This document shows positions 44,706-53,290 of a DNA stretch of 64,000 nt, in pieces (positions within the stretch are counted from its first letter, which is position 1; every line of letters starts with the position of its first letter). Made by a program: the position numbers and the translations under genes. Source of the stretch: Hymenobacter cyanobacteriorum (GTDB taxonomy: Bacteria; Bacteroidota; Bacteroidia; Cytophagales; Hymenobacteraceae); the NCBI RefSeq assembly GCF_022631375.1, contig NZ_JALBGC010000002.1, positions 682,001 through 746,000 of the forward strand, in the 5' to 3' direction. Below the pieces are notes generated by a model. It did not search any database, was not told the DNA's origin, and saw nothing but the letters and a program-made list of their open reading frames with translations.

Positions 44706-46523
44706 CTACTGCCAAGTGTCGTTGCGCGTCATGCTCGTGCCAGTGGGCGTGAACACGCGGTTCGAGCCGCCTTCGTACAGTACGTTGCCGGCCGCATCCT
44801 TGCGGATGTACTTGAACTGCACGCTCGTGCCGCTGGTCAGGTTGATGGTGCCTTTCCAAACGGGGTAGGCCGCGCCGCTAAGTTTGATGGCGTTGGCCGT
44901 GTTCCAGGCGCCGAGCTGGGCGGTGCTGCCCAGTACGTACACGTCCTGGCCGCTCACAGTGCCGCTGTAGGTCACGTTGAAGGCCACGGCCGTGGTGCCG
45001 GTGGGGGGCGGCGTGGTAGTGCCACCGCCGGGCACCCACACGGCATAGGAGCGGGCCCCTACCGGGAACACCGCGTAGCCGCTGGCGTTGGTGGTGATGG
45101 TGCCGGTGTTGTTGCCAGTGGCATCGGTGAGCGTGGCGTTAGCGAAAGGCGTGGTGATGCCCTTGCTGGCGGCGCTGCCACCGTCGTTGAGCAGCATCAG
45201 CAGGCCCTTGTGGGTGCTGTCGCCGGCGCGCGAGTAGGCGTACACGTTGGCGTCGTTGGTGCTGGTGTACTCGGCCGCCGCGCCGTAGGCGTTGGCCTTG
45301 CGGATGGCGATGAGCTTCTTAATCTGGGCACCCAGGCCGTATTCGTAGTAGTCGCGGTAGAACACGCAGGGGTAGCCCTTGTCGCGGGTCAGGATGTAGG
45401 CGTAGGCCAGCATTTTCAGGTTAGCCACCGGCGAGTAGAGCGCGCCGCCCTGCTGGTCAGTGTCGTGGTTATCAACGAACGAAACCGACAGCGCGCCATT
45501 GGCTTCGGTGAAGCCGGCGAACTGCAGGCCGCGCATGTCCCAGGCGCCGTTGCCGTTGCTCATGTCGTTGAACAGGTAGTGCAGGGGCACGTCGAACAGG
45601 CTGGTGCGGCCGCCGGTGCTGGCGGCGTAGTTGTTCATGTCGGCCAGGTTACGGAACCAAGCCTCGCTCACCGCAAAGCGTCCGCTGGTGCCTTTCACCG
45701 CATCCAGCCACTGGTTCACGAAGGGCGTGTACATGTGCTTGGTGGCGTCGAGGCGGTAGCCATCGAGCCCCAGCTTGGCCGTAATCCAGTTGCCCCAGTT
45801 GATGGTTTCGTTCACGTTGGCCGTGTTGCCGTTGTACTGCACCTCCGAGCCGAGCAGGTTGTCGTAGGCGTCGCCGTTGGCGTAGGGCTGGAAATCCCAG
45901 CTTTTCCACTGATACCAGCCGTTGTTGGGCGCCTGCTGGGTGCCCGTAAAGTTGCCCCAGTGCCACTGGTAGCTGCTGTAGGTATTGCCCCGGCCGGGGT
46001 AGGTGAAGCTGGTGTACACGTTGTACTGGCCGTTGGCCAACTCCTGCGCATCGGCCGAGGTGAAGTGGTTCATCACCATGTCCTCGTACACCTGCACGCC
46101 TTGGCCGTGCAGCGCCCCGATGGCGCTTTGCAGCTGCCCGATGGTGCCGTAGCGCGTGGCCACGGTGCCCTTCTGGTTGAACTCGCCAAGGTCGTACCGG
46201 TCGTACACGCCGTAGCCCACGTCGAGCGCGCCCGAGCCTTTGTAGGCCGGCGGGAGCCACACGGCCGTGATGCCGGCCTGGCTTAGCTCGGTGGCTTTGC
46301 TGCCCAGGTTCTGCCACCAGGTGCCGGCGGGCGTGCTAGTGGGCGTGTTCCAGTAAAAGCCCTGCATCATCACCCCGTTCACCACGGTGGCGTTCGATGA
46401 AGTGGCGGCTACCGGCACCGGCGCACCGGCATTCGGGTTGAGGGTTTCCTTGGCGCAGCCGCCCAGCGCGAGCAGGGCTACGGCCAAAGCGGCGCGGCTG
46501 GTACCGCGAAGCAATGTTTTCAT
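44706..46523 (-). CDS. lipoprotein alpha-amylase (GH13) with C-terminal starch-binding domain
   Basis: About 605 residues. Lipobox LGGC (Cys near residue 22). The GH13 barrel (about 50-430) shows GITAVWLPPAYKGSG, QVYEDMVMNH, LDGYRLDATKHM (nucleophile Asp after Arg), AVSEAWF (acid/base Glu) and FVDNHDTD. A family 20-type starch-binding domain closes the protein (about 510-605: AVAFNVTYSGTVSGQDVYVLGSTAQLGAWN ... FKYIRKDAAGN). It hydrolyses internal alpha-1,4 bonds of starch and is probably held at the cell surface. Two LacI-type operator sites lie upstream. ATG 46523 gives the lipoprotein signal; the frame extends further. Confidence 0.93.
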   Translation of the reverse strand: MKTLLRGTSRAALAVALLALGGCAKETLNPNAGAPVPVAATSSNATVVNGVMMQGFYWNTPTSTPAGTWWQNLGSKATELSQAGITAVWLPPAYKGSGALDVGYGVYDRYDLGEFNQKGTVATRYGTIGQLQSAIGALHGQGVQVYEDMVMNHFTSADAQELANGQYNVYTSFTYPGRGNTYSSYQWHWGNFTGTQQAPNNGWYQWKSWDFQPYANGDAYDNLLGSEVQYNGNTANVNETINWGNWITAKLGLDGYRLDATKHMYTPFVNQWLDAVKGTSGRFAVSEAWFRNLADMNNYAASTGGRTSLFDVPLHYLFNDMSNGNGAWDMRGLQFAGFTEANGALSVSFVDNHDTDQQGGALYSPVANLKMLAYAYILTRDKGYPCVFYRDYYEYGLGAQIKKLIAIRKANAYGAAAEYTSTNDANVYAYSRAGDSTHKGLLMLLNDGGSAASKGITTPFANATLTDATGNNTGTITTNASGYAVFPVGARSYAVWVPGGGTTTPPPTGTTAVAFNVTYSGTVSGQDVYVLGSTAQLGAWNTANAIKLSGAAYPVWKGTINLTSGTSVQFKYIRKDAAGNVLYEGGSNRVFTPTGTSMTRNDTWQ

Positions 46524-46660
46524 ATTGGTGGGAATTTTGGTGAGAAGTGCCGCAAGGTATTCAGCTGGCGCTATCTGGGCAAAGTTCAAAATTCCAATTG
46601 TCGAGGTTGTAGGATGCTGTGCGTTCGTGAATTTTAGATAATTACGATATTCTCACTCGA

Positions 46661-46674
46661 TACAAACGTTTGCA
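46661..46674. promoter_or_regulatory. LacI-type operator site 1 upstream of the amylase
   Basis: TACAAACGTTTGCA with palindromic core CAAACGTTTG. It lies about 140 bases upstream of the amylase start and is identical to the site at 46771. Confidence 0.6.
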
Positions 46675-46770
46675 ATTGTATTGATAAAAAATTATGGCTT
46701 TGGAAAATAATTTAATGGAAAAGGTGAGTCCTCACTAATGCTGGTAAGTGAGCGGTTGTATTAGAAATAT

Positions 46771-46784
46771 TACAAACGTTTGCA
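46771..46784. promoter_or_regulatory. LacI-type operator site 2 upstream of the amylase
   Basis: TACAAACGTTTGCA, an exact copy of the site at 46661, exactly 110 bases farther upstream. The spacing and the AT-rich DNA between the sites suggest looping by a LacI-family regulator. No such regulator gene is present in the window. The region 46524-46899 holds no other gene. Confidence 0.6.
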
Positions 46785-46899
46785 CAAAGTTGCTTCTTGT
46801 TAAGTTGAATTTTTGGGCTGGTATAAACGCAGTGGCACCCAGCTGGCGCACGTTGCCCATGCGCGCCAGCCGGGTGCCACCGGGATGTTCAGCCAGATG

Positions 46900-48666
46900 C
46901 TACTCGCCCACGCGGCCGGTGCCCAGCCAGCGGGCCACCGGGTAGCGGTTGTGGCCGGGCTCGTGGTAGGCCGAGTTCTGGTACACCCATTCGAGCTGGG
47001 CGGGGCCGTTGGTAGCGAAGGCGGCGTTATCTTTCTTCAGCTTCTCCAGCCGCTCGCGCAGGGCGGGGTCGCGGCGCAGCAGGTCGGCGGCCAGGTCCTC
47101 GAACACGTAGTCGGAGAAATGCTCTTTCTGCTGCAGCACGCTGTCGAAGAAGCCCCAGGCGAAGAACGAATCGGTGGCCTGTGGCTCCAGCGTTTCCATC
47201 AGGTAGCGGGTAGGAGCGGCGGCGTTCAGGTACACCACCAGGTCGCCGGCCGCGAAGGTGGCCGGGGCTTCCTGCGTGCGCAGCTGCACCTGGCTGTGCA
47301 CGTAGTGGCCTTCGAAGGGACGGGGCGTGGTCTTGAAATCGGTGAAGTAATAGGTTTGCACGGGCACCGTCACGGCGTGGGTTAGCGGCTCCAGCGTGGC
47401 CCCGTTGCGGCGCAGGATGTCGGCCACCTCGGTCCAGGCTTTGGGGATGATGTAGGCCGTGGGCCGGCTGGCGGTGGTGCTGGCCTTGAAGGTGTTGTAA
47501 TATTTCACCGGCCGGGTAAAGGGTGCGGCGCGGTCGTAGTACAAGCGGGGCTGCCCGCTCACGTCGCTGGGCTTCATCTTGCCCTCGTAGCCGCGGAACT
47601 GCACGGTTTCGGGCTGGCTCTCATCCAGCGCCCAGGTGAGCGGGAAAATGGTTTGGGCCTGCAGGTCGGCGGCCGCCTTGGCCCGGGCCGCCGCCAGCGC
47701 CGGAGCCTGCCGGTCCACGGTTTCGAGCACGGTCAGCAGGAAATCATACGTCGAGTGCACGCGGGGCGCGAAGGCCTTCAGCATGTGGGTTTCGGGCATG
47801 AAACCGATGGTGTTGAACAGCGCGGCGTAGCCGGTGGAGTAGCGCGGCGTTTCCAGAAAAGCGCGCAGGCCGCTCTCGGGCGTCTGGCCCTCGAAGTCGA
47901 CGTAGGGCGTCATCGGCCACTTCTTCTGCTCCATGCTCTTATACAAAGCCGGTAGCATCTGGCCCTGCAGGTAGCTGCCCAGCGCCGGGGCCAGCTTGCT
48001 GTGCTGGGTGGCAATGAGCGTCATGGTGTATTGATAATCAGCACCGTTCGAGGTGTGCGTCTCCACGAATACATCCGGCTGCCACTTCTGAAACAGCGCC
48101 GCAAACGAACGAGCATTGCGCGACTCCTGCTTGATGTAGTCGCGGTTCAAATCCAGGTGCCGGGCGTTGCCGCGGAAGCCGTAAGCCACCGGCCCGTTCT
48201 GGTTCACGCGGGTAGTCGAGTTGCGGTTCAGCATGCCGTCGATGTTGTACACGGGCACAATCACCACCGTCACGCCCGCCAGCAGCTTCTGTAGCGACTT
48301 CTGCTGCATCATATCCCGGGCCAGCATCATGCTCGCGTCGATGCCCTCGGGCTCGCCGGGGTGAATGCCGTTCTGAATGAACAGGATGCGACGGTTTTTG
48401 CGGCGGGTGCTGGCCGGGTCGGCGTCGCCGTCGGCGCTGAGCACCACCTCGTGCAGGGGCTCGCCGCTATCGGTCGGTCCGGCCGCGGCCAGGTGCAGGT
48501 GGGCCGGGTAAGCGGCGGCCAGCTTCTGGTAATAAGCAATGCACTCGGTATAAGTGGCCGTGGTGTTGCCGGCGGGGTCGTTTTCGAAGGGCGTGCGCCA
48601 GGCGGGCGCGGGGGCGGGCGGGGTGGGAGCGAAGGCCATGAGCGAAGCGAGGATGACGGTGAACAT
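46900..48666 (-). CDS. secreted M14-family metallocarboxypeptidase
   Basis: About 588 residues. A short signal peptide (FTVILASLMAFAPTPPAPAPA) starts at 48666. The zinc-binding HPGEPEG motif (His-x-x-Glu, about 98-104) and the second zinc His in VFVETHTSNGADYQYT (about 195-210) identify the M14 family, with NRDYIKQES and ARHLDLNRDY typical of this subgroup. A long C-terminal half lacks catalytic motifs. It would cleave C-terminal residues from peptides or muropeptides in the periplasm or outside. The frame extends upstream to 48801, but that part has no signal. Confidence 0.88.
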   Translation of the reverse strand: MFTVILASLMAFAPTPPAPAPAWRTPFENDPAGNTTATYTECIAYYQKLAAAYPAHLHLAAAGPTDSGEPLHEVVLSADGDADPASTRRKNRRILFIQNGIHPGEPEGIDASMMLARDMMQQKSLQKLLAGVTVVIVPVYNIDGMLNRNSTTRVNQNGPVAYGFRGNARHLDLNRDYIKQESRNARSFAALFQKWQPDVFVETHTSNGADYQYTMTLIATQHSKLAPALGSYLQGQMLPALYKSMEQKKWPMTPYVDFEGQTPESGLRAFLETPRYSTGYAALFNTIGFMPETHMLKAFAPRVHSTYDFLLTVLETVDRQAPALAAARAKAAADLQAQTIFPLTWALDESQPETVQFRGYEGKMKPSDVSGQPRLYYDRAAPFTRPVKYYNTFKASTTASRPTAYIIPKAWTEVADILRRNGATLEPLTHAVTVPVQTYYFTDFKTTPRPFEGHYVHSQVQLRTQEAPATFAAGDLVVYLNAAAPTRYLMETLEPQATDSFFAWGFFDSVLQQKEHFSDYVFEDLAADLLRRDPALRERLEKLKKDNAAFATNGPAQLEWVYQNSAYHEPGHNRYPVARWLGTGRVGE

Positions 48667-48821
48667 AGGAGCGCGAACTTTGTGGTTCGCGTCCCCGGGC
48701 CATTGCAATGTTTGGCGAACGGCGCGGCGACGCGGGCCGTAAAGGTCGCATGTCGGCGCGTTTGTGTCGCCAGCAACTGGTGCCACTTCCGCGCTTCTCA
48801 CTCTCCACTTCCCGCTTCCTT

Positions 48822-49676
48822 TTGAAAAAGCCTCTTATTCTCGTTTCCAACGACGACGGCATTACCGCCCCCGGCATCCGCCACCTCGTCGAAACCGTGC
48901 TGGCCCTGGGGGCCGAAGTGGTGGTGGTCGCCCCCGATTCGCCGCAGTCGGGCATGGGCCACGCCATCACCATCGGCAGCGCCCTGCGCCTCACTAAAAA
49001 CCCGGTTTTCGGCCCCGAGGTCGAAGCCTACGAGTGCTCGGGCACCCCGGCCGACTGCGTGAAAATCGCCAAGCACTTCATTTTGCAGGACCGCACGCCC
49101 GACCTCGTGGTATCGGGCATCAACCACGGCTCCAACGCCTCGGTGAACGTGCTGTACTCGGGCACCATGTCGGCCGCCATCGAAGCGGCCATCGAAGGGC
49201 TGCCCGCCATCGGCTTCTCGCTCTGCGAGTACGGCCCCCAGGCCGACTTCTCGCACGCCACCGAATGGGTGGCCCAGGTGTGCCGCCACGCCCTCGAAAA
49301 CGGCGTGCCCGCTGGCACGGCCCTGAACGTGAACATCCCCAAGAACTCGGCCACGCCCATTGCCGGCCTGCGCCTGGCCCGCCAGGCCCGCGCCAAGTGG
49401 GCCGAGAAGTTCGACCGCCGCCTCGACCCCTATCAGCGACCCTATTACTGGTTGATGGGCACCTTCGAAAACCTCGACCCCGGCACCGACACCGACGAAT
49501 GGGCGCTGGCCCACAACTACGTATCCATCGTGCCCTGTCAGTTCGACCTCACCGCCGCGCACGGCCTCGCGCATCTCAGCCAGCAGTGGGCGCTGCCGCT
49601 GCCCGCGCCCGTTGATGCCGCCGTGCCGCCTCAGCCCGTGGCGCCGGAAGACTACGGCGTGGCCAACCAGAACTAG
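48822..49676 (+). CDS. surE: 5'/3'-nucleotidase SurE
   Basis: About 284 residues from TTG 48822, whose product begins KKPLILVSNDDGITAPGI as in SurE. ATG 48750 would add 24 residues with no family match. The metal-binding SNDDG (about 8-12), the Ser in APDSPQSGMGHAI (about 45-57) and NHG in VVSGINHGSNAS (about 95-106) are all present. SurE dephosphorylates nucleoside monophosphates. It is divergent from the M14 gene. The gap contains a palindrome GCGAAC-TTTGTG-GTTCGC at 48673-48690. Confidence 0.93.
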   Translation: MKKPLILVSNDDGITAPGIRHLVETVLALGAEVVVVAPDSPQSGMGHAITIGSALRLTKNPVFGPEVEAYECSGTPADCVKIAKHFILQDRTPDLVVSGINHGSNASVNVLYSGTMSAAIEAAIEGLPAIGFSLCEYGPQADFSHATEWVAQVCRHALENGVPAGTALNVNIPKNSATPIAGLRLARQARAKWAEKFDRRLDPYQRPYYWLMGTFENLDPGTDTDEWALAHNYVSIVPCQFDLTAAHGLAHLSQQWALPLPAPVDAAVPPQPVAPEDYGVANQN

Positions 49677-49678
49677 CT

Positions 49679-49803
49679 GGTAGGGGCGGGGCCCGCCCCC
49701 GCCCATCGTTGAACGGCACGAGCGACACAAAGCCCCGTCCTTACGTGCAGTGGAATTGTTGCAACGCTGCGAACGATGGGCGGGGGCAGGCCCCGCCCCT
49801 ACC
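49679..49803. repeat. long inverted-repeat element (GGTAGGGGCGGGG arms)
   Basis: Arms 49679-49710 and 49772-49803 are 32 bp with one mismatch (GGTAGGGGCGGGGCCC outer). The arm-spacer boundary reads ATCGTTGAACGG, identical to the element at 36374. Close relative of the element at 54762. It lies between surE and a small convergent ORF. Confidence 0.9.
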
Positions 49804-49810
49804 TGCAACG

Positions 49811-50020
49811 CTAGCCCGCCCGATGGCGCACCGTGTGCACGCTTTTGTGCGCCGCCGGCGCCGCCGATGACTTGCGCACCACCACGGGCGCGACCAGCGG
49901 GCCGGTGGGCAGCGGCTTGCGGTGCAGGGCCGCCACCTCGGTGCCGAGGGCTACTGCCAGCACCAGTACCAGGCTGATGAATAGCAGTCTAAGCAGAATA
50001 TGTACGGGCTGATGAATCAC
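49811..50020 (-). CDS. small single-helix membrane protein downstream of the histidine kinase
   Basis: 69 residues with one hydrophobic segment (LLRLLFISLVLVLAVALGTEVAAL, about 10-33) and a basic, Ala/Pro/His-rich tail. It lies 21 bases past the stop of the sensor kinase on the same strand, so it may be the last gene of that operon. No family recognised. Support is limited to its position, length and helix. Confidence 0.5.
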   Translation of the reverse strand: MIHQPVHILLRLLFISLVLVLAVALGTEVAALHRKPLPTGPLVAPVVVRKSSAAPAAHKSVHTVRHRAG

Positions 50021-50041
50021 AGCCCGAAGCTACGCGCACGC

Positions 50042-51430
50042 CTATGAAGCCGGCATGAACCCGGCCACCAACTTTGCCGAAGGCTGAAAATCGAGGATGA
50101 AGCTGGTGCCTATGCCAACTTCCGACTCGGCCCGCAGCGTGGCCCCGTGAAAAACGGCAATGGTCTGGGCAATGGGCAGGCCCAGGCCGTAGCCTTCGGG
50201 CGCGCCCGGGGCGGTGCCCTGAAAGCGGCGAAACCGGTCGAACAGAAACGGCAGGTTTTCGGCCGCGATGCCCGGGCCGGTATCCTCCACGCGCAGGGTG
50301 TAGCCGCCGCTGGCCGTGGCCCGGCCCACCACCCGGATGCGCCCGCCCTCGCGGTTGTACTTGATGGCGTTGGAGAGCAGGTTCCGCAGCAGCGTGTGGA
50401 GCAGGCTGGCGTTGGCCAGCGGGCGGGTATCGTCGCCGGTCAGGTCTACTTCCAACTCGATGTCGCGCTGCTGGCGGCGGTCGTCGAGCTCTTCGGCCAC
50501 GTCGGCCACTACTTCCGACAGGCGCACGGCCTCGTTGCGCAGGTATTGCTCGTTTTCGATGTTGGCGATGAGCAGCAGCGTGCGTACGGTGTTGCGCAGG
50601 CGATAAAGCGTGCGCTGCGACTCCACAATCTGCTGGGCGTGGGCTTCGGGCAGGGTGGGGTCCTGCAGCATGTTTTCGAAGCGCGATTGCAGGATGCTGG
50701 CCGGCGTGAGCAGCTCGTGGCTCACGTTGCTCATAAACTCGCGCTCCTTGGCGAAAGCCGACTGCACCTGCCGCATCAGCGAGTTCAGCCGCTCATCCAG
50801 CCGCCGAAAATCGGTGGTGTCGGTGTCGATGGCCCCGAAATCGAAGTCCGACGGCTGCCGGATGCCGCGCAGCTTGCGCACCGTCAGCTCACGCAGCGGC
50901 TCCAATAAGTAGTGGGCAAAGGCGGCATCCGATACCACCGTGAGCAGCGAGGCGGCCACCAGCACCCACAGCGCCAGGTTGCGCAGCGTACCCGTGAGCA
51001 GCTCCACGGTGGCCAGCGAGGACCCAATTTCGACCCGAAACGCTGGGTGGTCGGGCAGCTCGGCGGGCCGCGCGAAGCTCAGGATGCGAAAATCCTCCAC
51101 TTCCTGGTCGACCTGCCGGGGCTCTTCGAAAATGTGTTCAGGCGGCAGCGCCGTGCCCGCGGGCAGCGGCGTGAGCGTGATGTATTCCTGCTTAAAGATG
51201 TTGTAGTCGGCGTACGTCTCGGCCCGCTCGCCGCGCTCGAACGCCTGGAGGCCGTCGCGGGCAATGAGGGCCAGCACGTTCTGCTTCTTATCGCGCAGGT
51301 GCAGGTCGGTGTGGGCCACGGCCACGCGCTGCACAATGGGCGGAATCACCAGCGCCCCAAGCAGCACCAGCAGCAGCTTGGACAGGGCGTTGAATAGGGC
51401 CAGCTTGGCTTCGAGACGCATTTTGGGCAT
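50042..51430 (-). CDS. membrane sensor histidine kinase
   Basis: 462 residues. TM1 (about 16-34) and TM2 (about 150-175) bracket a periplasmic sensor region of about 115 residues. A short linker then leads to the HisKA dimerisation helix EFMSNVSHELLTPASILQSRFENM with phospho-acceptor His238. The HATPase domain has LLSNAIKYNREGG (N box), VEDTGPGIA (G1) and GYGLGLPIAQTIA (G2). The response regulator is encoded upstream on the same strand, separated by an inverted-repeat element. Signal unknown. Confidence 0.93.
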   Translation of the reverse strand: MPKMRLEAKLALFNALSKLLLVLLGALVIPPIVQRVAVAHTDLHLRDKKQNVLALIARDGLQAFERGERAETYADYNIFKQEYITLTPLPAGTALPPEHIFEEPRQVDQEVEDFRILSFARPAELPDHPAFRVEIGSSLATVELLTGTLRNLALWVLVAASLLTVVSDAAFAHYLLEPLRELTVRKLRGIRQPSDFDFGAIDTDTTDFRRLDERLNSLMRQVQSAFAKEREFMSNVSHELLTPASILQSRFENMLQDPTLPEAHAQQIVESQRTLYRLRNTVRTLLLIANIENEQYLRNEAVRLSEVVADVAEELDDRRQQRDIELEVDLTGDDTRPLANASLLHTLLRNLLSNAIKYNREGGRIRVVGRATASGGYTLRVEDTGPGIAAENLPFLFDRFRRFQGTAPGAPEGYGLGLPIAQTIAVFHGATLRAESEVGIGTSFILDFQPSAKLVAGFMPAS

Positions 51431-51456
51431 AGGGTTGGATGGCAGAAGTAAGAACG

Positions 51457-51575
51457 CAAAAGAACGTCATGCTGAGCGTAGCCGAAGCATCTCTATCGCG
51501 CAACGCAATCCAGTCGGAAGGATTTACTTATTGCAGTAGAGATGCTTCGGCTACGCTCAGCATGACGTTCTTTTG
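51457..51575. repeat. long inverted-repeat element inside the two-component operon
   Basis: Arms 51457-51495 and 51537-51575 are perfect 39-bp inverted copies (outer CAAAAGAACGTCATGCTG, inner GCCGAAGCATCTCTA). It occupies nearly all of the 160-base gap between the response regulator and the histidine kinase, both on the minus strand. The longest perfect stem in the window. Confidence 0.92.
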
Positions 51576-51590
51576 TCATTGAATCCCTGC

Positions 51591-52271
51591 CTACTCCGCC
51601 GCCCGGTAGCCGATGCCGCGCACCGTCTCCAGAAAATCGGCCGGGGCGAACTGGGCCAGCTTTTTGCGCACGTTCTTGATGTGCACGTCGATGTAGTTCG
51701 AGTCGGAATCGTCCTCGAGCACGTTGCCCCACAGGTGCTCGCCCAGCTGCAGGCGCGTGAGCACCCGGCCGCGGTGCAGCAGCAGGTAGTGCAGCAGGTC
51801 GAACTCCTTTTTGGTGAGCGGTACCTCCTGGTTGCCGTGGCGCACGATGCGGGCGTTGGCATCCATGCTGAAGCCGTTGCCGAACGTGATTTCGGGGCGT
51901 TTGAGGTTGAACTTGCGGCGCGTGATGGCCTGCATGCGGCTGGTGAGCTCGAGCAGCGAGAAGGGCTTGGGCAGGTAGTCGTCGGCCCCGAGGTCGAGGC
52001 CGCGGATGCGGTCGTCGAGCGCGCCGCGGGCGGTGAGGATGATAAAGGAGGCCTCCTGGTTTTCGTTCAGGCGGGCTTCTTTGAGCAGGTCGAGGCCGTC
52101 GCCGCCGGGCAGGCCCAGGTCGAGCAGCACGAAGTCGTAGCTGCTCACGTAGAGTTTTTCCGATGCTTCGGCGTAGGTGTAGGCCGAATCGACCAGGTAC
52201 TGCGCTTGCAGCAGAAACTGGCGCATTTCCTGGTGCAGGCTTTTTTCGTCTTCGATGAGCAGAACGTGCAT
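51591..52271 (-). CDS. OmpR-family response regulator
   Basis: 226 residues. Receiver domain with acidic pocket EDE (8-9), phospho-acceptor Asp51 in VLLDLGLPGGDG, Thr in ILTAR and Lys in LPKPFS. The C-terminal winged helix is of OmpR/PhoB type (LTKKEFDLLHYLLLHRGRVLTRLQLGEHLWG ... SNYIDVHIKNVRKKLAQF ... ETVRGIGYRAAE). It is the partner of the downstream histidine kinase. Regulon unknown. Confidence 0.95.
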   Translation of the reverse strand: MHVLLIEDEKSLHQEMRQFLLQAQYLVDSAYTYAEASEKLYVSSYDFVLLDLGLPGGDGLDLLKEARLNENQEASFIILTARGALDDRIRGLDLGADDYLPKPFSLLELTSRMQAITRRKFNLKRPEITFGNGFSMDANARIVRHGNQEVPLTKKEFDLLHYLLLHRGRVLTRLQLGEHLWGNVLEDDSDSNYIDVHIKNVRKKLAQFAPADFLETVRGIGYRAAE

Positions 52272-52493
52272 GGGAAGGGGGGAGGGGAATGAAAAGAAAA
52301 GGCCGGCCGCCGGTCGCCCCGGCCGAAGCCGAAGTTGCCGGCTGGCCGGCGATTATGCCACAACATACGACAGCCGTGGCTGAACAGTAGATGAAGCTGC
52401 ACCCGCAAATTTCTGATTCAGAAGCTGGGCCGACCCGAAAAAACGTTGTAATTTGCCAGGGCGACATTTTCTCACCATCTCATTTCCTTCGCT

Positions 52494-53150
52494 ATGAATT
52501 ACTTGCTTACCCGATTCTCAGCCCTTTGCGTGCTGTTGGTGCTGCTGGCCACCGTGGCCAGCCGGGCCCAAACCCCGGCCACGCCGGAGAAAGTCAAAAT
52601 GAAAATCAAGCCGCTCATCACCACGGTGTACATCGTGCGGCACGCCGAAAAAGACACCACTGTGGCCGGCAACTCCGACCCCGAGCTGTCGGCCGAGGGC
52701 CGCGCCCGCGCCCAGGCCCTGAACCAGACCCTGGCCAAGCGCCAGCCCGTAGCCCTGTTCACCACCGACACCAAGCGCACCCGCGCCACGCTGGCCCCGC
52801 TGGCCGCCGCCCTCAAGCTGGAGCCCAAAACCTACGACCCCAAGCGCGGCCGCGACCTCGCCGACATGGTGCTGAAGGACTACGCCGGCAAGTCGGTGGT
52901 CATCGTGGGCCATTCCAACACGGTGCTCTCGCTGATTGACGACTTCGGCGGCATTCCGCCGGTCGATGAAATCCGCGACAACGAGTACGACTACCTGTTT
53001 GTGGTGCGCGTGGCCCCGGGCATGCAGCCCACCGTCGAAACCCGTGGCTACGGCGCCGAGCGCCGCGAGCCCGTGGCCAGCCGCCTGCAGAAAACCAAGG
53101 AAAAGGAGATGAAAATTCAGGCTAAAGCCCAGGCCAAGGCTGTAAAATAA
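52494..53150 (+). CDS. secreted histidine phosphatase family protein (SixA-like)
   Basis: 218 residues. A signal peptide (SALCVLLVLLATVASRAQ) is followed by the phosphohistidine motif VYIVRHAEKDTT (His near residue 45), DPELSAEGRARAQALN, TDTKRTRATLAPLAAALKL and VVIVGHSNTVLSLI with the second His. The fold cleaves phosphate from protein or small-molecule substrates. The short, SixA-like size suggests a phosphatase rather than a phosphoglycerate mutase. The C-terminal tail is Lys/Ala-rich. It probably acts in the periplasm. Confidence 0.85.
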   Translation: MNYLLTRFSALCVLLVLLATVASRAQTPATPEKVKMKIKPLITTVYIVRHAEKDTTVAGNSDPELSAEGRARAQALNQTLAKRQPVALFTTDTKRTRATLAPLAAALKLEPKTYDPKRGRDLADMVLKDYAGKSVVIVGHSNTVLSLIDDFGGIPPVDEIRDNEYDYLFVVRVAPGMQPTVETRGYGAERREPVASRLQKTKEKEMKIQAKAQAKAVK

Positions 53151-53177
53151 CGGCTGCCAGCCCAGCTTCTCAGCCCA

Positions 53178-53237
53178 GCCGCCGGCGGGGTTTGGGCACG
53201 TTCGGAACTCCGAATGTGCCCAAACCCCGCCGGCGGC
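53178..53237. repeat. 29-bp-arm hairpin immediately before a promoter
   Basis: Arms 53178-53206 and 53209-53237 differ at one position and are separated by only two bases. Core GGCGGGGTTTGGGCAC. It lies two bases before the TACTTTCG element of the M28 gene. It could be a terminator of the phosphatase gene or an operator-like structure. Confidence 0.8.
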
Positions 53238-53239
53238 CG

Positions 53240-53247
53240 TACTTTCG
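53240..53247 (+). promoter_or_regulatory. putative -7 promoter element of the M28 peptidase gene
   Basis: TACTTTCG, 43 bases before ATG 53291 and directly after the hairpin at 53178-53237. Confidence 0.4.
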
Positions 53248-53290
53248 CCCGGCTGCGGTGGCCTTCGCCGTGGTTTTCTGCCGTCGCCTT

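Noticed and set aside
44517..46286. 589-codon plus-strand open frame opposite the alpha-amylase
   Set aside because: The opposite strand encodes a clear GH13 enzyme with catalytic motifs. The plus-strand product is repetitive Val/Gly/Ala/His and has no recognisable domain.
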